Assembly: GCF_963662255.1 (NCBI RefSeq)
Contig: NC_085047.1
Span: 98,897,619 to 98,961,618 of the forward strand
DNA: 64,000 nucleotides
Direction of reading: 5' to 3'
DNA from: Cinclus cinclus
Lineage: Eukaryota; Chordata; Aves; Passeriformes; Cinclidae
A program made the translations under genes and the position numbers. Positions 1 through 29,719 of the stretch are shown here, piece after piece. Below the pieces are notes generated by a model that was not told the DNA's origin, did not search any database, and saw only the letters and a list, made by a program, of their open reading frames with translations. Each line of letters opens with the position of its first letter. Positions within the stretch are counted from its first letter, which is position 1.

Positions 1-1389
1 TCCTAGAAACAACAATTGCTTTGGCTGAAACATCTCTGTTTGAAATAGACACCCAAGTAAGAACATCCGGAGGAATGTCCTTCATAAGTAACAATAATCT
101 CATCATATGTAGCCCTTTTTTATTCCTGAGATGTCTGTAGTTTTACAGTAAATTAGAGTGGTTTTTTTCCTTCTCTTTGTTTTTATTTTTAAGATATCAG
201 AATTTAATTATGTTGAAAAAGGAAGCATGCTTCATTTAAGTGCTATCAGAATTTCTTTCTTGAGCTGTTTCATGGGAAGAATCCTTACTTCTTTTTCTCT
301 GTTTACACTGAAGGTTCATGGAGCCAATGTAAACAGCAAAATTAGTATAAACACCAGGGATTAACTTTGGGAGATTTGAAAGCAGCAGGGTTTTCCTTAA
401 TAAAATTAAACAAATAGTTTAGTATTTCTATATATCTTTATATATAGTTTAGAGGTCCTAAAGATGTATGTTGCCCTTAATAAACATTCACCATTTGAGT
501 TTTTTGAGGATTTCCACAAAAAAACCCAAGGATAGCATTATGTTGGTGTTAAGCTAATTTTTTATTAACTTCAAGGAGAGGATAACAGGATTATTGCTTC
601 ATTAAACATGCAGACACTCACTGAGGTTGTATTCTCTGCACTCCAATACAGCAAGATTTTTGTACAATATTCTTAAAGGATTGTTGTCTCTTTCTTGTTG
701 GCTGTGCTTTGACTCTAACTACCTCCTCCTGCTGCTTATTGTGAACGTCCTCTGCTTCTTCCGAGTGTCCTGTAATATTAATGGGGAAATTTCCATTATC
801 CTAATAGTAAAGCTCCTGGTTATAATTACTTTTAAAAAACGAGGGGGCAAAAAAAAAAAAAAAAAAAAAAGAAAGAAAATAATGTCACTCTGCAAAAAAA
901 AAAAAAAATATATATATATATTATCTTGCCCTGGTCAATGCCAGAACAAATAATTTTGCTTTCTAACAAGCAAGACATAGAACATGCAGGTGATGGCTGT
1001 TGAATAAAAGCTTAGGAAGCCAGCTGTACAGTTTTAAGAGATTCCAGTGTGGCCGATGTGATGAGAGCCTCATAAAGCCAAAACACCCTCAGAACACTCA
1101 AAAGCTTCTGCTTGCCATTTCCAGCCTGGACAAAATGAAGGAGGGATTTTAAAGAACTCAGTGCAGAGCTAAAATAATTATTGATTGCTTAGGTACAACT
1201 GAAATCTCCCCGGTATTTACAGGAAGCACTGACAGTGTGGTGCTGGAGTTGATGGAAACACCCTCGGCTGACGTGACTTCCCTTCAGGTGAGCCAGGTAA
1301 ATACACACCTGGCACCCGAACATCCATCCCTGGAGAAACAGTGAAAAGCAGGGCAGATTCAAACAACAGCAACTAACAGTACGCGTACC
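1..1389. other. Upstream intergenic DNA, no gene recognised
   Basis: This is AT-rich sequence with scattered stops in all frames and no protein-like reading frame I recognise. AATAAA-like hexamers occur near 399 and 477, but no coding exon leads into them, so I do not call a transcript end. The stretch holds one homopolymer/TA repeat, listed separately. A distal part of a neighbouring gene (ARHGAP6 lies upstream of MSL3 in mammals) could lie to the left of the window, but nothing here shows it. Confidence 0.6.
849..921. repeat. Poly(A) tracts followed by a (TA)n run
   Basis: A run of 22 A (849-870) is followed by a short purine-rich stretch, a second run of 15 A (894-908) and about six TA units. 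It may be a decayed retroposon tail or simply an expanded homopolymer. No retroposon body could be recognised next to it. Homopolymer length here is prone to assembly error. Confidence 0.8.
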
Positions 1390-1693
1390 GCATCTTGCCA
1401 GACTATCTGTGTGTGCGTTTAGGGCGCTGTCACTTTGTGTTGGCCTGCAGAAGCAGAGCGAGCAGCCCGGCACCAGCAGACATGGGGCTGAAACGGAGGT
1501 TACACGCACCGGGGCAGTGAAGGCTCCGCACAGAGCAGATCGTGCGCAGGCCGCGGGCACCCCTTCCTCGTGCAGCCCAAGGCTCGGTGTTCCCAGCGTA
1601 CTACGCAAGGATCGAGGCAGGGAATTCTCCTCCTCAGGGGACCCCGGCAACTCTTCCCGGCGGGGCCAGGGCGCTGCCCGCGCCCGCCGCAGG

Positions 1694-1713
1694 ACTACAG
1701 CTCCCAGCGAGCC
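1694..1713 (+). promoter_or_regulatory. ZNF143/STAF binding site (SBS)
   Basis: The sequence ACTACAGCTCCCAGCGAGCC matches the core of the known ZNF143/STAF element (ACTACA, two variable bases, TCCCAG, then a GC-rich end). In vertebrates this motif is strongly enriched close to transcription start sites and at chromatin loop anchors. Binding itself is inferred. Confidence 0.65.
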
Positions 1714-1720
1714 TTGCGCC

Positions 1721-1732
1721 GCCTCCATCTTC
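1721..1732 (-). promoter_or_regulatory. YY1-like site
   Basis: GCCTCCATCTTC is the reverse complement of a YY1-type element (consensus around AAGATGGCGGC) with one change in the GC part. It lies 8 bases from the ZNF143 site, a common promoter arrangement. Such sites often mark the transcription start or the start of the first exon. Confidence 0.45.
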
Positions 1733-1790
1733 CCCTCACGAACACCGCGGGTTGCGTTGCTGGAACACAAGGCCTTGTTGAAATAAAACC

Positions 1791-4149
1791 TGCCCTTGAA
1801 CAAAACTTTCTCAGGGTGTGCTTTGAGCCTGCAGTGAGGCGCGCAGCTGAAATAGATCCTCGAATTAGCCCTCGAACTGGGTTCACTTTGGCAAGAGGCC
1901 GGAGTCTCTACTCACAGGCTGCTCTGTCTCCCAGAGGAGCTGTAAATCTGCTTTTCTTTCCTGGAAGCGATGTAGTGTCCTGGGAACGTCCTCAAAATAC
2001 GTGGTGGGTCAGCTCATCTCCTGCTTCAGCAATATTCAACAAACCCGGCCCCTGGCCTCTCACAGCACTCACCCCCCTCCGCTGTTCTCAGTGCCTTGGC
2101 CGATGATCCTGAAGATGCTTCCTGACATTGCTCTGCTGCCTGGGATTTCTCCTTGCTGCACACTTGCTGCCCACCAGTGAGGAGCTGTAGTTCAACCTTT
2201 GCTAAATCTCTTATGTCTGTACCAGGCCTTTTGTTTATGTGCTATACATGGCAGGAACAACTCACGACAGGTGCTGCACAGGCAGTATGTACAGACACAC
2301 ACACAAACATAATTTTCTAAGTGGCTAATGCTCTTTATTTTTGATTTTGGACAGCCATTTGGCAGTCTTCACTATGGAGAATGCAGTACATTTGAAAAAT
2401 CCATGTTCTGTATTTTATCTAGAAGTAGTCATCGCCTGGGTAGCACTATCACGGGTTTTCCATAAACACACCAGTATTTCTCCTCTCTTGGCTCCTTTGG
2501 GTGGATCTTAGTTAAACACAGCTCACATGCAGGATTTTGAAAGCCCTGCTAGAGGAGCCTTGGCAAGGCCAGGGATCTGCAGGCAAGTATTATCTACAGC
2601 AAGGTGGCTCAGGGAGATAAGGATGGATGCACATGTGCATCTCCCTGGGAGTGGGAGCAAGGAGACAGTAGACGGCAACAACTCAAATGCTATGGCAGAG
2701 AGTTATATATAAATATGAGGAGACCCAAGTAAAAAGAAATTTGAGCCAAAAGATTTGAGGAGTAGATTGGGTGGGAGCCATAAAAGTGGCCTGGGGTGAA
2801 GTAGGAGAGGCTGAGACTAACAAGAAGCAGAGTCTGCAAGTGGACACCAGTGGGGAAGAAGGAGTCATGTAAGAGGCAGTGTGGAAATACATAAGCTGTT
2901 TATGCAAAAGTGGTGTGAGGCTCCTTTTGTATGAGTGCTCTTAACACCAGGTTGGAGGCAGGGACATAAGCACAAGCTGGTGATTCTCCTTCCCTTGTTT
3001 TGTTGTTGCTGTTATCCCTTATTTTTAAAGCACGGTAGTTCCTTGGAAGCAGCTTTGTTCTCCAAATGTCCAACACCTTTTTCTTTATCTTATAAAAAAG
3101 AAAAAAGTAACACTTCCTGCAATTGCATCCATGCATTTTGGAGCCTGTTTCCTAACCTTAGCATCAGTGGGCTCTGAACAATTTCAAGAATGCTTCCTTA
3201 ATTTTCTCTCTCTTTTCCATCAATTGGTTTTTCTCACTCCACCCAGTCTTAGCAGCAAGTTTATAGGCTTTTCCAACCATTCCCACTATAAAAATGTGCA
3301 TTTTGAATCAAAAGAAATTGAATATTCAGTCTATCCTATGCCATCCCAGTGAGCAGTCACCTTTTCAGAATCTTGTTTTCTGGGTACCTCCTATCACTTT
3401 TTACCTTTAGAAACTTTCTGGTAATAACACTAGAACTCTATGTTCTTTCCCGTGGCATTCCTTACAGCTTCTAGCTTTGCTATCAGTATCAGTGACTGGA
3501 GAAAGAGACGAGGATTTAAAATCCTCTTCCCCTTAGCACCAAACTAGTATATGCTGAGTTGCATAGTCTAGAGTGACCCATCTCCTGAACAACTTCCATA
3601 GAAAAACAACTTCAGAAATGCTAAATAATCACAAATTATCTGGTCTTTCCATAAGGCTGCCTAAGCCCAGGCCTCTCAACCCCGTTATGGTCTTGTGTAC
3701 ATCAGAAATCCAGAACTGGCATAAAAACTGCAACAGCCTGAGGGAGCATCTAATAACATCGTGTGGGAAACTGCAGTGTTCCCCTGGCTGAACCCCATGA
3801 GGTCCCTTCCAGGCATCAGTCAGCATAAACTGGCAAGAAAGCTGTGTATTGATTTTGATTATCTGCACTATATGTGTGCTTGTAGAATCTGAAATTAAAC
3901 AGTGAATTGAGTTTCTAGTCCCAACACCCTATTTATTTCTGGTTTTGTTTTCCTGAAGGAAGGCTGAAAGAACAACGGAGAGCCAAACAAACCTCGCGGG
4001 AGGTTACCATGTACACAAAGCCATCTCGGAAACAGGGGCGGTATTTGCTTAGCAGTGAACACGGGAAAGAGGGTGAGGAATGGGAACGTCTGCTGATGTT
4101 TAGGGAAAGCAAAGCAGCAGCAGACAAAAGGGCAGCTGTTGCTCTCGGG
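1791..4149. other. Spacer between the two CpG islands
   Basis: No coding exon, RNA gene or transposon was recognised. The stretch includes a short (CA)n patch near 2297 and a compact inverted repeat at 2610-2647. GC content rises toward 4150, where the MSL3 island begins. If the upstream island serves MSL3, this would be an alternative first intron, but I saw no strong donor to support that. Confidence 0.6.
2610..2647. repeat. Nested inverted repeat with a perfect 16-bp palindrome
   Basis: A 9-bp arm (CAGGGAGAT, 2610-2618) is the exact reverse complement of 2639-2647. Between and overlapping the arms sits the perfect palindrome GATGCACATGTGCATC (2626-2641), which contains the E-box CACATGTG. 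The two inverted repeats share bases and so are alternative foldings, and could be chance. Confidence 0.6.
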
Positions 4150-4566
4150 GAGCACTTAACCCATACCCGCACGCCGCTCCGCTGGCGGGCACAGGCCCAG
4201 CGCACGCCCCGGCACCGGTGGCGCTGGGGCACCGCTGCCACGGCCGGGAGCTCTCGCCTCCTCCAGGGAATCCCCTGGCCCAGGGCAGGCGGCCGCCCCT
4301 CCCGCCGCCGGCTCCCGCATCCCGTGCCGCGCACCCCGCGTGACCGGCGGGGCGGGCACGGGCGCGGGCAGGCACAGGCCGGCGGGCCGTCCCCGCAGCA
4401 CCCGGGGCCGAACGCCGCTCCCCCACGGAAGGCAAAGGAAGCCGGGCGCTGCATCCCCGTTCCCTCCCGACCGCCCGCCCCCGCCGGAGGAGCCGGGGGC
4501 GGGCCGGGGCCGGGCCGTCCGCGGCGCCTCCCCGCGGGAGCGGGCGGGGCTCCTCTCCTTTGCGCC

Positions 4567-4577
4567 ATGATGAACAA

Positions 4578-4581
<4 letters not shown>
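4567..4581 (+). CDS. Upstream ORF overlapping the MSL3 start codon
   Basis: Two adjacent ATGs (4567 and 4570) open a minimal frame reading Met-Met-Asn-Lys-stop. Its TGA (4579-4581) overlaps the MSL3 ATG (4578-4580) in the tetranucleotide ATGA. The first ATG has G and the second A at position -3, both better contexts than the MSL3 ATG, which has C at -3 and A at +4. The arrangement suggests that MSL3 is translated by leaky scanning, by termination-reinitiation, or from the in-frame Met6 codon at 4593. The uORF counts only if transcription starts upstream of 4567. Confidence 0.55.
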
Positions 4582-23685
<19,104 letters not shown>

Positions 23686-24490
23686 AGCTATTAATAAGGA
23701 TTAAATTCTACTATACATAGCCCATGACAATGCTCTTCTGATACATGTCTACAAGATGAAAAAGGAATTAAAACAACTTCTGGAGCTGAAGACACTGCAA
23801 AATATCTTTGTGATGGTTGGATTACTTAGGAATGGAGAACTACTTTTCAGAGATGTGCACAAACAGTGTTGAAAGTCACTTAGTGGATTGGATATAAATC
23901 TGACTCCAGATAAATGAAGAAACCTTGTTCTGACTTTACTGCACAGGACTACACAGCGAAATAAAACGCAAAGGAGGCAAAAGCAGATGCATTGGCAACA
24001 GGACATTTTCATGAAGATAAATCACCATGTTGTGTTTCATTGTAGCTCAGCCTCTCCTGCCTGAGAAATAAGACTTGACTAAACAGTTACACGAAGGGAA
24101 TTTGTAACTGGTATTTTATGGATTGTTTTCCTCTCAAATTGCATTTCATTTGTGGAATTGTCATGATAGAAAGGATTGCTTAATGTAAAGGTGGCTTTGC
24201 TATTTGGCTAGTGTGACATCTGCCTCTAAAATGACTTTGTTGCTTGAATGAAAAATGTGTTGCTGACTTTGCACTTTGCCAAGATATATATAGACCTTTC
24301 ATGGTTAAGCTGACAGGCTTCCAAGCAGACCATACACTGCCAGGGATTTGGCATTTACCTGGCAATAAATTATTTCCAGAGCCATTTTGAAAGAACTGAT
24401 TTTCAACAAGCAAATGTGAAATCAGTGAAGTCATTGCAGTTTATTTGACAAACACTTCTTTTCTTAATAAAGTTCACAGTGGCTGCTATG
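23686..24490 (+). other. MSL3: MSL3 3' untranslated region
   Basis: A compact 3' UTR of about 0.8 kb, AT-rich, without coding potential. The proposed end rests on the AATAAA at 24466-24471 with a GU-rich downstream element. An earlier AATAAA at 24364-24369 could give a slightly shorter form. Confidence 0.75.
24466..24471 (+). terminator. MSL3: MSL3 polyadenylation signal
   Basis: A canonical AATAAA is followed 15-40 bases later by a GT-rich stretch (TGTGGATGTGTG and further TTGTTTGTG), the expected downstream element. Cleavage is expected near 24485-24495. Confidence 0.8.
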
Positions 24491-27400
24491 TGGATGTGTG
24501 ATTTTGACTGTCTAAAACATCTTGTTTGTGCTTAATTAGTATTTTTGAGGGTGCTAAGTGTGCATAAAATAAGAGGTGGGAGCACTGACAACATATGGAG
24601 AGGAGCCCTTTCTGTATCATTGGGTGTTCTTCTGCTAACTTGAAGGATGTCTCTTTAGACTGTTTTAGACACTTTGGCTCTGGAAATAGCAGTACAGTGG
24701 GGACTGAGTTCCTACAAATGTGACAACACATTCAATAATAATTAATTGAAACATAATTCTTGTCACTGAAACCACATGCAAGACTTTGAACACTGGCCTT
24801 CAAAGTCCTCAGCTGTATTAAGACAGACACAGATTTTAAAGACACTGAGAGCAAACGGGGCTCTGGTCTACAGAATGCATTAATCAATCTAATCCTTCTT
24901 GGTTCAGACATCTTCCACCTGTAATGCAGAACTCAAGTTACCTCACAGATCTGCAGAAGCTAGTACTTTGGAAGCAGTCATCTTTCAAACATAAATGGCA
25001 AGCTTAGGCTGAGAGGCCAAAAATAAATGTAAAATCAGCTGTTGATATTCATTGTCACTTTTCAGAGTTCTGTGGTGTGCTCAAGCTTTTGAATTCCCAA
25101 GATAAGGATTACCAGGGTTTTGCAATTTAGGTTCTTCTTTTTAGAAAAACTTCTGTGAAGAGTCTGTTGAGTTAATTTGTTGTTAAACCAGTGGCATAGA
25201 TATATTAGATTTGGTGATTGGTAGTTCTAAAAATTGCCATTTAGCAGCACTACCCTTTTTTAAACTTGCTTCTCTTGTACCAAGACAACCCCATATTTAT
25301 AAGCGTTCATCATTCTTGAATGACAGACGTTTTGAATCTCTAGGAGAATCCATGTATATCTAAATTTTGCCAACATGTTTCATTCTAGGTTTAAATGCTC
25401 TTTCTCTGAAAAACAAACTGTCTAACATGAGATTAGTCTAGGAATGCTGCCTGAAATTTCAACATTAATCCTTTGTATTGTAAGAATGGTCCTGTTTAAT
25501 AGGGCAGATCTGGTTTTGTTCCATTTTTTTGACCTGTGAGTATAAGACCCTATGATATAAACCCTGTTGTGTGACTGTGTTTAACTGTTGAAATGAAAAT
25601 TTCTGCATCAAGGGCTCAGGAGTGTACTGTTGGTATTGCCTTGTAGAGATGCTCAAAAGATGGGAGAGGGCAGGAAATTCTGATGGTCCAGTTATAGTGT
25701 AGTCTTTATGTGTACAGAATTTTTCATAAAATCTCTTGAGGCTGCTATAGGATATAATGTTACAAACTATCTTACTCTCATAACAACCAAAAACTTTTCT
25801 CCAAAGTTGCACCTTTTTGTGGTTCTCAACACTTCTAATTGATACAATGTTCATATTCGAATATATATTTGAACTTTAAAAGTTTAAGTGTATATTCAAT
25901 TACAGTAATGTGCAACTTTGACATTCCCCCTCTGTCACTCTTCATTTACGGCATTCAAAAATTTAATACCTGACTTTAAAAAAAAAAAGAAATTAAGCTG
26001 CAGAAGTGGGAGACACTTGCAAAAACTTGAAACAGATTTCTCAAGAGGGGCAGTTCTTACTAGTCTTGAAATATATAGAGACTTACCAGAGTGGGCCCCA
26101 AAATTCATTTAGAATGTAATATTCAAGGGTTCTTGTGGCTAGGGAAGCTTAATAGTGTAGCCATACAGGTAGTGTGAATCTGAAGGAATTCTTTGAATGT
26201 GCTTGACTGGTCAGGTACTTATGGGATCCACATCCATCTGAGGTGATGAAGGATAAACTTAACTATTTGTCATTATTTGGTTGCTCTTTGTAGAGTTACT
26301 CATACCATGTTTTCTAACTTGCTTGAGTCAAAATGGTGTGGATTAGCTGGAGGAATATGAAACCCTGACTGAAGCAGGCTAAGGGAACCTTCAGAGGAGC
26401 AAGTCTTCCAGCAGACTTCAGAGACAGTCCCCTGCAGCAGAGGAGCTGAGCTGAGGAAGCAGGTTAATGGGCAGTGATAGTTTATACCAGCATACCTGTT
26501 TGTACAAGTCACACATGCTCTATTTCCAAGGGAGGACAGTTGTGTTTGTGTATTTCAGGAACTTATCCCAGTGAAATTACTTGTGCATGCTTACACAGGT
26601 AAGCCTGTATGCTGAAGGTGAGTTCTGGACTTCCTTCCAGAGCGGGGTGCTCCCACAGTGGGTGTGACATTGGGTTTTAAATATGACTGTTCTTGGGAAA
26701 AGGCAGAGGAGAAGAATTGCAGCCTAGGTATAGAAGCAGCTGATGGGTGGGAAGAGAGCTGCCACCTGTGTGCCCAAGGTGCTTGGCTGCACTGCTAGGA
26801 CTCATTTCAGTACCTGCTCTGACTTTGGCACAGGAAGGTGCCTGAGGAACTTTACATGGTGCCACAGGACTATGCAACTGACCTTACCTTAAGTGCTTTA
26901 CATAGTAAGTAAAGTTTACCAAAGAAGAATAAAGAGAACATAACCTTAATATTCTTCTGTTCTATTCCTGATTTTAAGCTTGATTCTGTACCTATCATCC
27001 TTCAGGAAAAGAAAGGAAAATCAGTACTTTTGTTTCAAGTGCACTGTTTAGAATTTCTATGTTGCCTTTCATTTTGCTATTGTGTTTTTCAAGCTCCTGT
27101 TTCAATGCTCAGGCTTTCATAGAGGGTCTTTTCCCACTGAGATGATGAATGCAAATGTGACCAAGTGCTAATTAAAAATATGTTCCATGTCTCATTCTGA
27201 AAGCTTGTGCACATGTTAGGGTTTCCCTTGGCACTTGGTGTGGGATAGCAGCAAATGTGTCATTATCTGTTACGTCAGGAATGTTTGATGGGAACTTGTC
27301 AAACACTAGGGTAGGATAACCTTGCTCTGGATTATGCTGAGAGAGGTGTCTGCAGTCAAGAAGGAAATAAAAAGCTGATTGGAAATAAAAAGCTGTTTTT

Positions 27401-29583
27401 GCTTTTCATGTTCGTATCATCAAAAGTGTTATCAACACATTTGGGAAGAATGCCAGGGAGATTGTTACTGGAGTTAAAATGTATATGTGTATATTAAATC
27501 CTTCATTCTGTGAAAATTAGACATTTTCTTCACTGGCATCTTTAGCACATCTTCCAAAAATATGGATACTGGGGTGGAAATAAGCTGCTCAAGGCAGGGG
27601 TAAGGAACATTTATTATCCTTCACCAAGTCTCAAGTCCAGCGTTAATTGTGGTAGTTGGCTGTAGGAAAGCACAATGCTGACAGCTCTTGGACAGAGAGC
27701 CTTGTCTTAACTTTGGGCTGGTGCATGTCTGATCACTTTCAACTTCTTGACCAATAACAGAGGCAGAAAGCAAGATTGCACTTCAGAGCACACAAAGGCT
27801 AGTCTAAATTCAAGGATAAAATGTGAAATAGCCACAGCACAAGCATGCTTTGGCTAAATGTGTTATGTTTTTGTCCTGGGTACTTAATCACATTATCAAG
27901 TCATACCTATTTTGTTTTATACACTAATACATCTCAGTGTCTCGAGGTTCCCAGGAACAACAGTTCTAGATGGTGTGTTGCATTCATTGTGCATCTGACT
28001 ATAATCAGTACAACCTTGATGTATTCACATAGTCAACTTTTTCAGTTGCTTATGAAGCAATTAATTTGGAGGGATTTTCTTCTTTTTGTATAGCTGCATT
28101 CTTTTTCTGTATGAAATTAGTGAATACAGGTACTATGCTGCTAGAGTCAGAGGTAGAAACACTACAGTATTTCTGTCTCAATTTTTGGTGGTTTTTACTT
28201 CAATGACAACACCCCTTCCCCCCAGCTCCCAAACCAAAGCTTGGAATATATATGGCTTCAGGAAAATGTTATCAGCAATGACTGAGTGGCAGATGTAGAT
28301 GGTTACTGAGATCTAATTCAGTGCATTCTCCCTATTGCATGCATTATGTATTTTCCCCATCTAAGTCACATAGCAGATGAGTTTTTTGCATTAAGGGTAA
28401 AGATTATAGAAAGCTGAATAAAATCAGTGAAGTATAAACTTGTGCTCAAAGATGAAAAGAAGTCTGTCTTTAAAAAAACTTAGGGGGAAAATGAAGTTCA
28501 CGTTGCTCCTGCTGTCAGTTGGGAGTGGTTGCTTAGATTGTGTGAGATGGGCAACAGCGTGAAGAGAACGAGCAATGCTCAGATGCAAATTGATAAATCC
28601 CACCACTAACACAGACCTTTAAAAATGTATTCCATGGAATAGAGTAATTTCTCTGCTGTTTTGTTTCTAGAAATGGTGGGAAGTTTTGATTAAAAATTAC
28701 TTTCTTAACTAGTACAAGGTATTGGATCTAATTCTGGGAAAGCAACCCAGGTATTAAAGCATAAAATCATAAAAATATATTTTTAGGGATATTTCAGTGT
28801 GCTGCCAGAAAACAAAGTGTGTTTATATAGCAAGAAATATAGAGATAAATGTGTCTAGTTCCTGGCAAAATGGGCAACATCATTTCCATTACAGCAGTAG
28901 AGTGCAGGTTGGGCTTCTAATAGATAAGGTCAAGTAGATGTACAATTTATGGAACATTTTTTAGTCTTTAATTATAAGATACTAATTGCTAATCTGATAA
29001 TTAAGTTAATAATCTTTAAAGTCCTTGAAACAAAAATATCTCCCAGGTATTTTCTTTCTTTACTCCCTTCTTTCCTTGCTTATATTTTTTCTATTAGTCT
29101 AGAAAGTTGTGAAAAACATGCTTATGAGGATCATGGAAAGAAGAATGGTTCTGTCTCAGACTAAGCAAGTCTGAGGACATAGATTGCTTAACCATTTATA
29201 TGTTTCTGATTGTACCTCAGAATGAATCATCACATCTGTACAGCGTATACTAGATTTTTATTTGTAGGCTCAAAAGTAGATCCAAAATGAAAGGCATTAA
29301 CTGAATGGTGTAAATATCTCATTGAGTTAATGGATAATTTAAATATGCCTGAAATTAGTTCCACTGTATGTATTTATATGGTGGAGGTATTTTTGTGTGA
29401 AGTTTTCTGATTCTGGTTACTTGATGCCAAGAATTTTAAATGAGGGCCTTTCTCTAAAGTATAAAACTGATTAAATGTTAACATGAGTAATCACAACATC
29501 AAATTTTGCCGTAAATCTGAATTCAAACATAGAAATGCTACCGTCTCATGTTACACACAAACATTCTGCCCTTCTTTTTGCAG
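24491..29583. other. Intergenic DNA downstream of MSL3
   Basis: AT-rich single-copy-looking sequence with no recognisable exon, RNA gene or transposon. The longest open frame (25465-25854, minus) has no family resemblance. Further AATAAA motifs (for example near 26930) are not tied to any exon. Minor alternative MSL3 3' ends in this stretch cannot be excluded. Confidence 0.6.
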
Positions 29584-29719
29584 AAGCTTCTTAGAAATTG
29601 AGTATATGACAAATCTGCTGCCAGGTGGCTGGCCTGGTGAAGGTGTTGCTCTCAGCAGCAGGACTAAGGTAACCTGCAGATCTCCCCAAAATGCCTCCAC
29701 TGGTGGGCTGGGGGCACTG
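29584..29719 (+). other. Exon-like segment with good splice sites
   Basis: A strong acceptor (pyrimidine tract CCCTTCTTTTTGCAG) precedes 29584. Two donors follow: GTAACC after 29668 (85-base exon) and GTAAGC after 29719 (136-base exon). One frame is open across the whole segment and reads through SFLEIEYMTNLLPGGWPGEG. I recognise no protein family. It could be a noncoding-RNA exon, an upstream exon of the next gene or chance. Confidence 0.25.

Larger units (their letters stand above)
1390..1790. promoter_or_regulatory. Second CpG island, candidate promoter upstream of MSL3
   Basis: GC content and CpG density rise sharply from about 1390 to 1790 within AT-rich flanks, and the patch is separated from the MSL3 island by about 2.4 kb of ordinary sequence. 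It contains a close match to the ZNF143/STAF motif and an adjacent YY1-like site, both typical of housekeeping-type promoters close to the transcription start. No convincing coding exon is attached on either strand. A strong donor-like GTGAGT is readable on the minus strand near 1905-1910, which would suit leftward transcription only if the start lay to its right. It could drive a divergent noncoding RNA, an alternative MSL3 5' exon or a gene outside the window. Confidence 0.55.

Noticed and set aside
1189..1803. 204-codon minus-strand open frame over the upstream CpG island
   Set aside because: No family resemblance. It crosses from AT-rich into GC-rich sequence, and length is explained by composition. 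The island is better read as a promoter.
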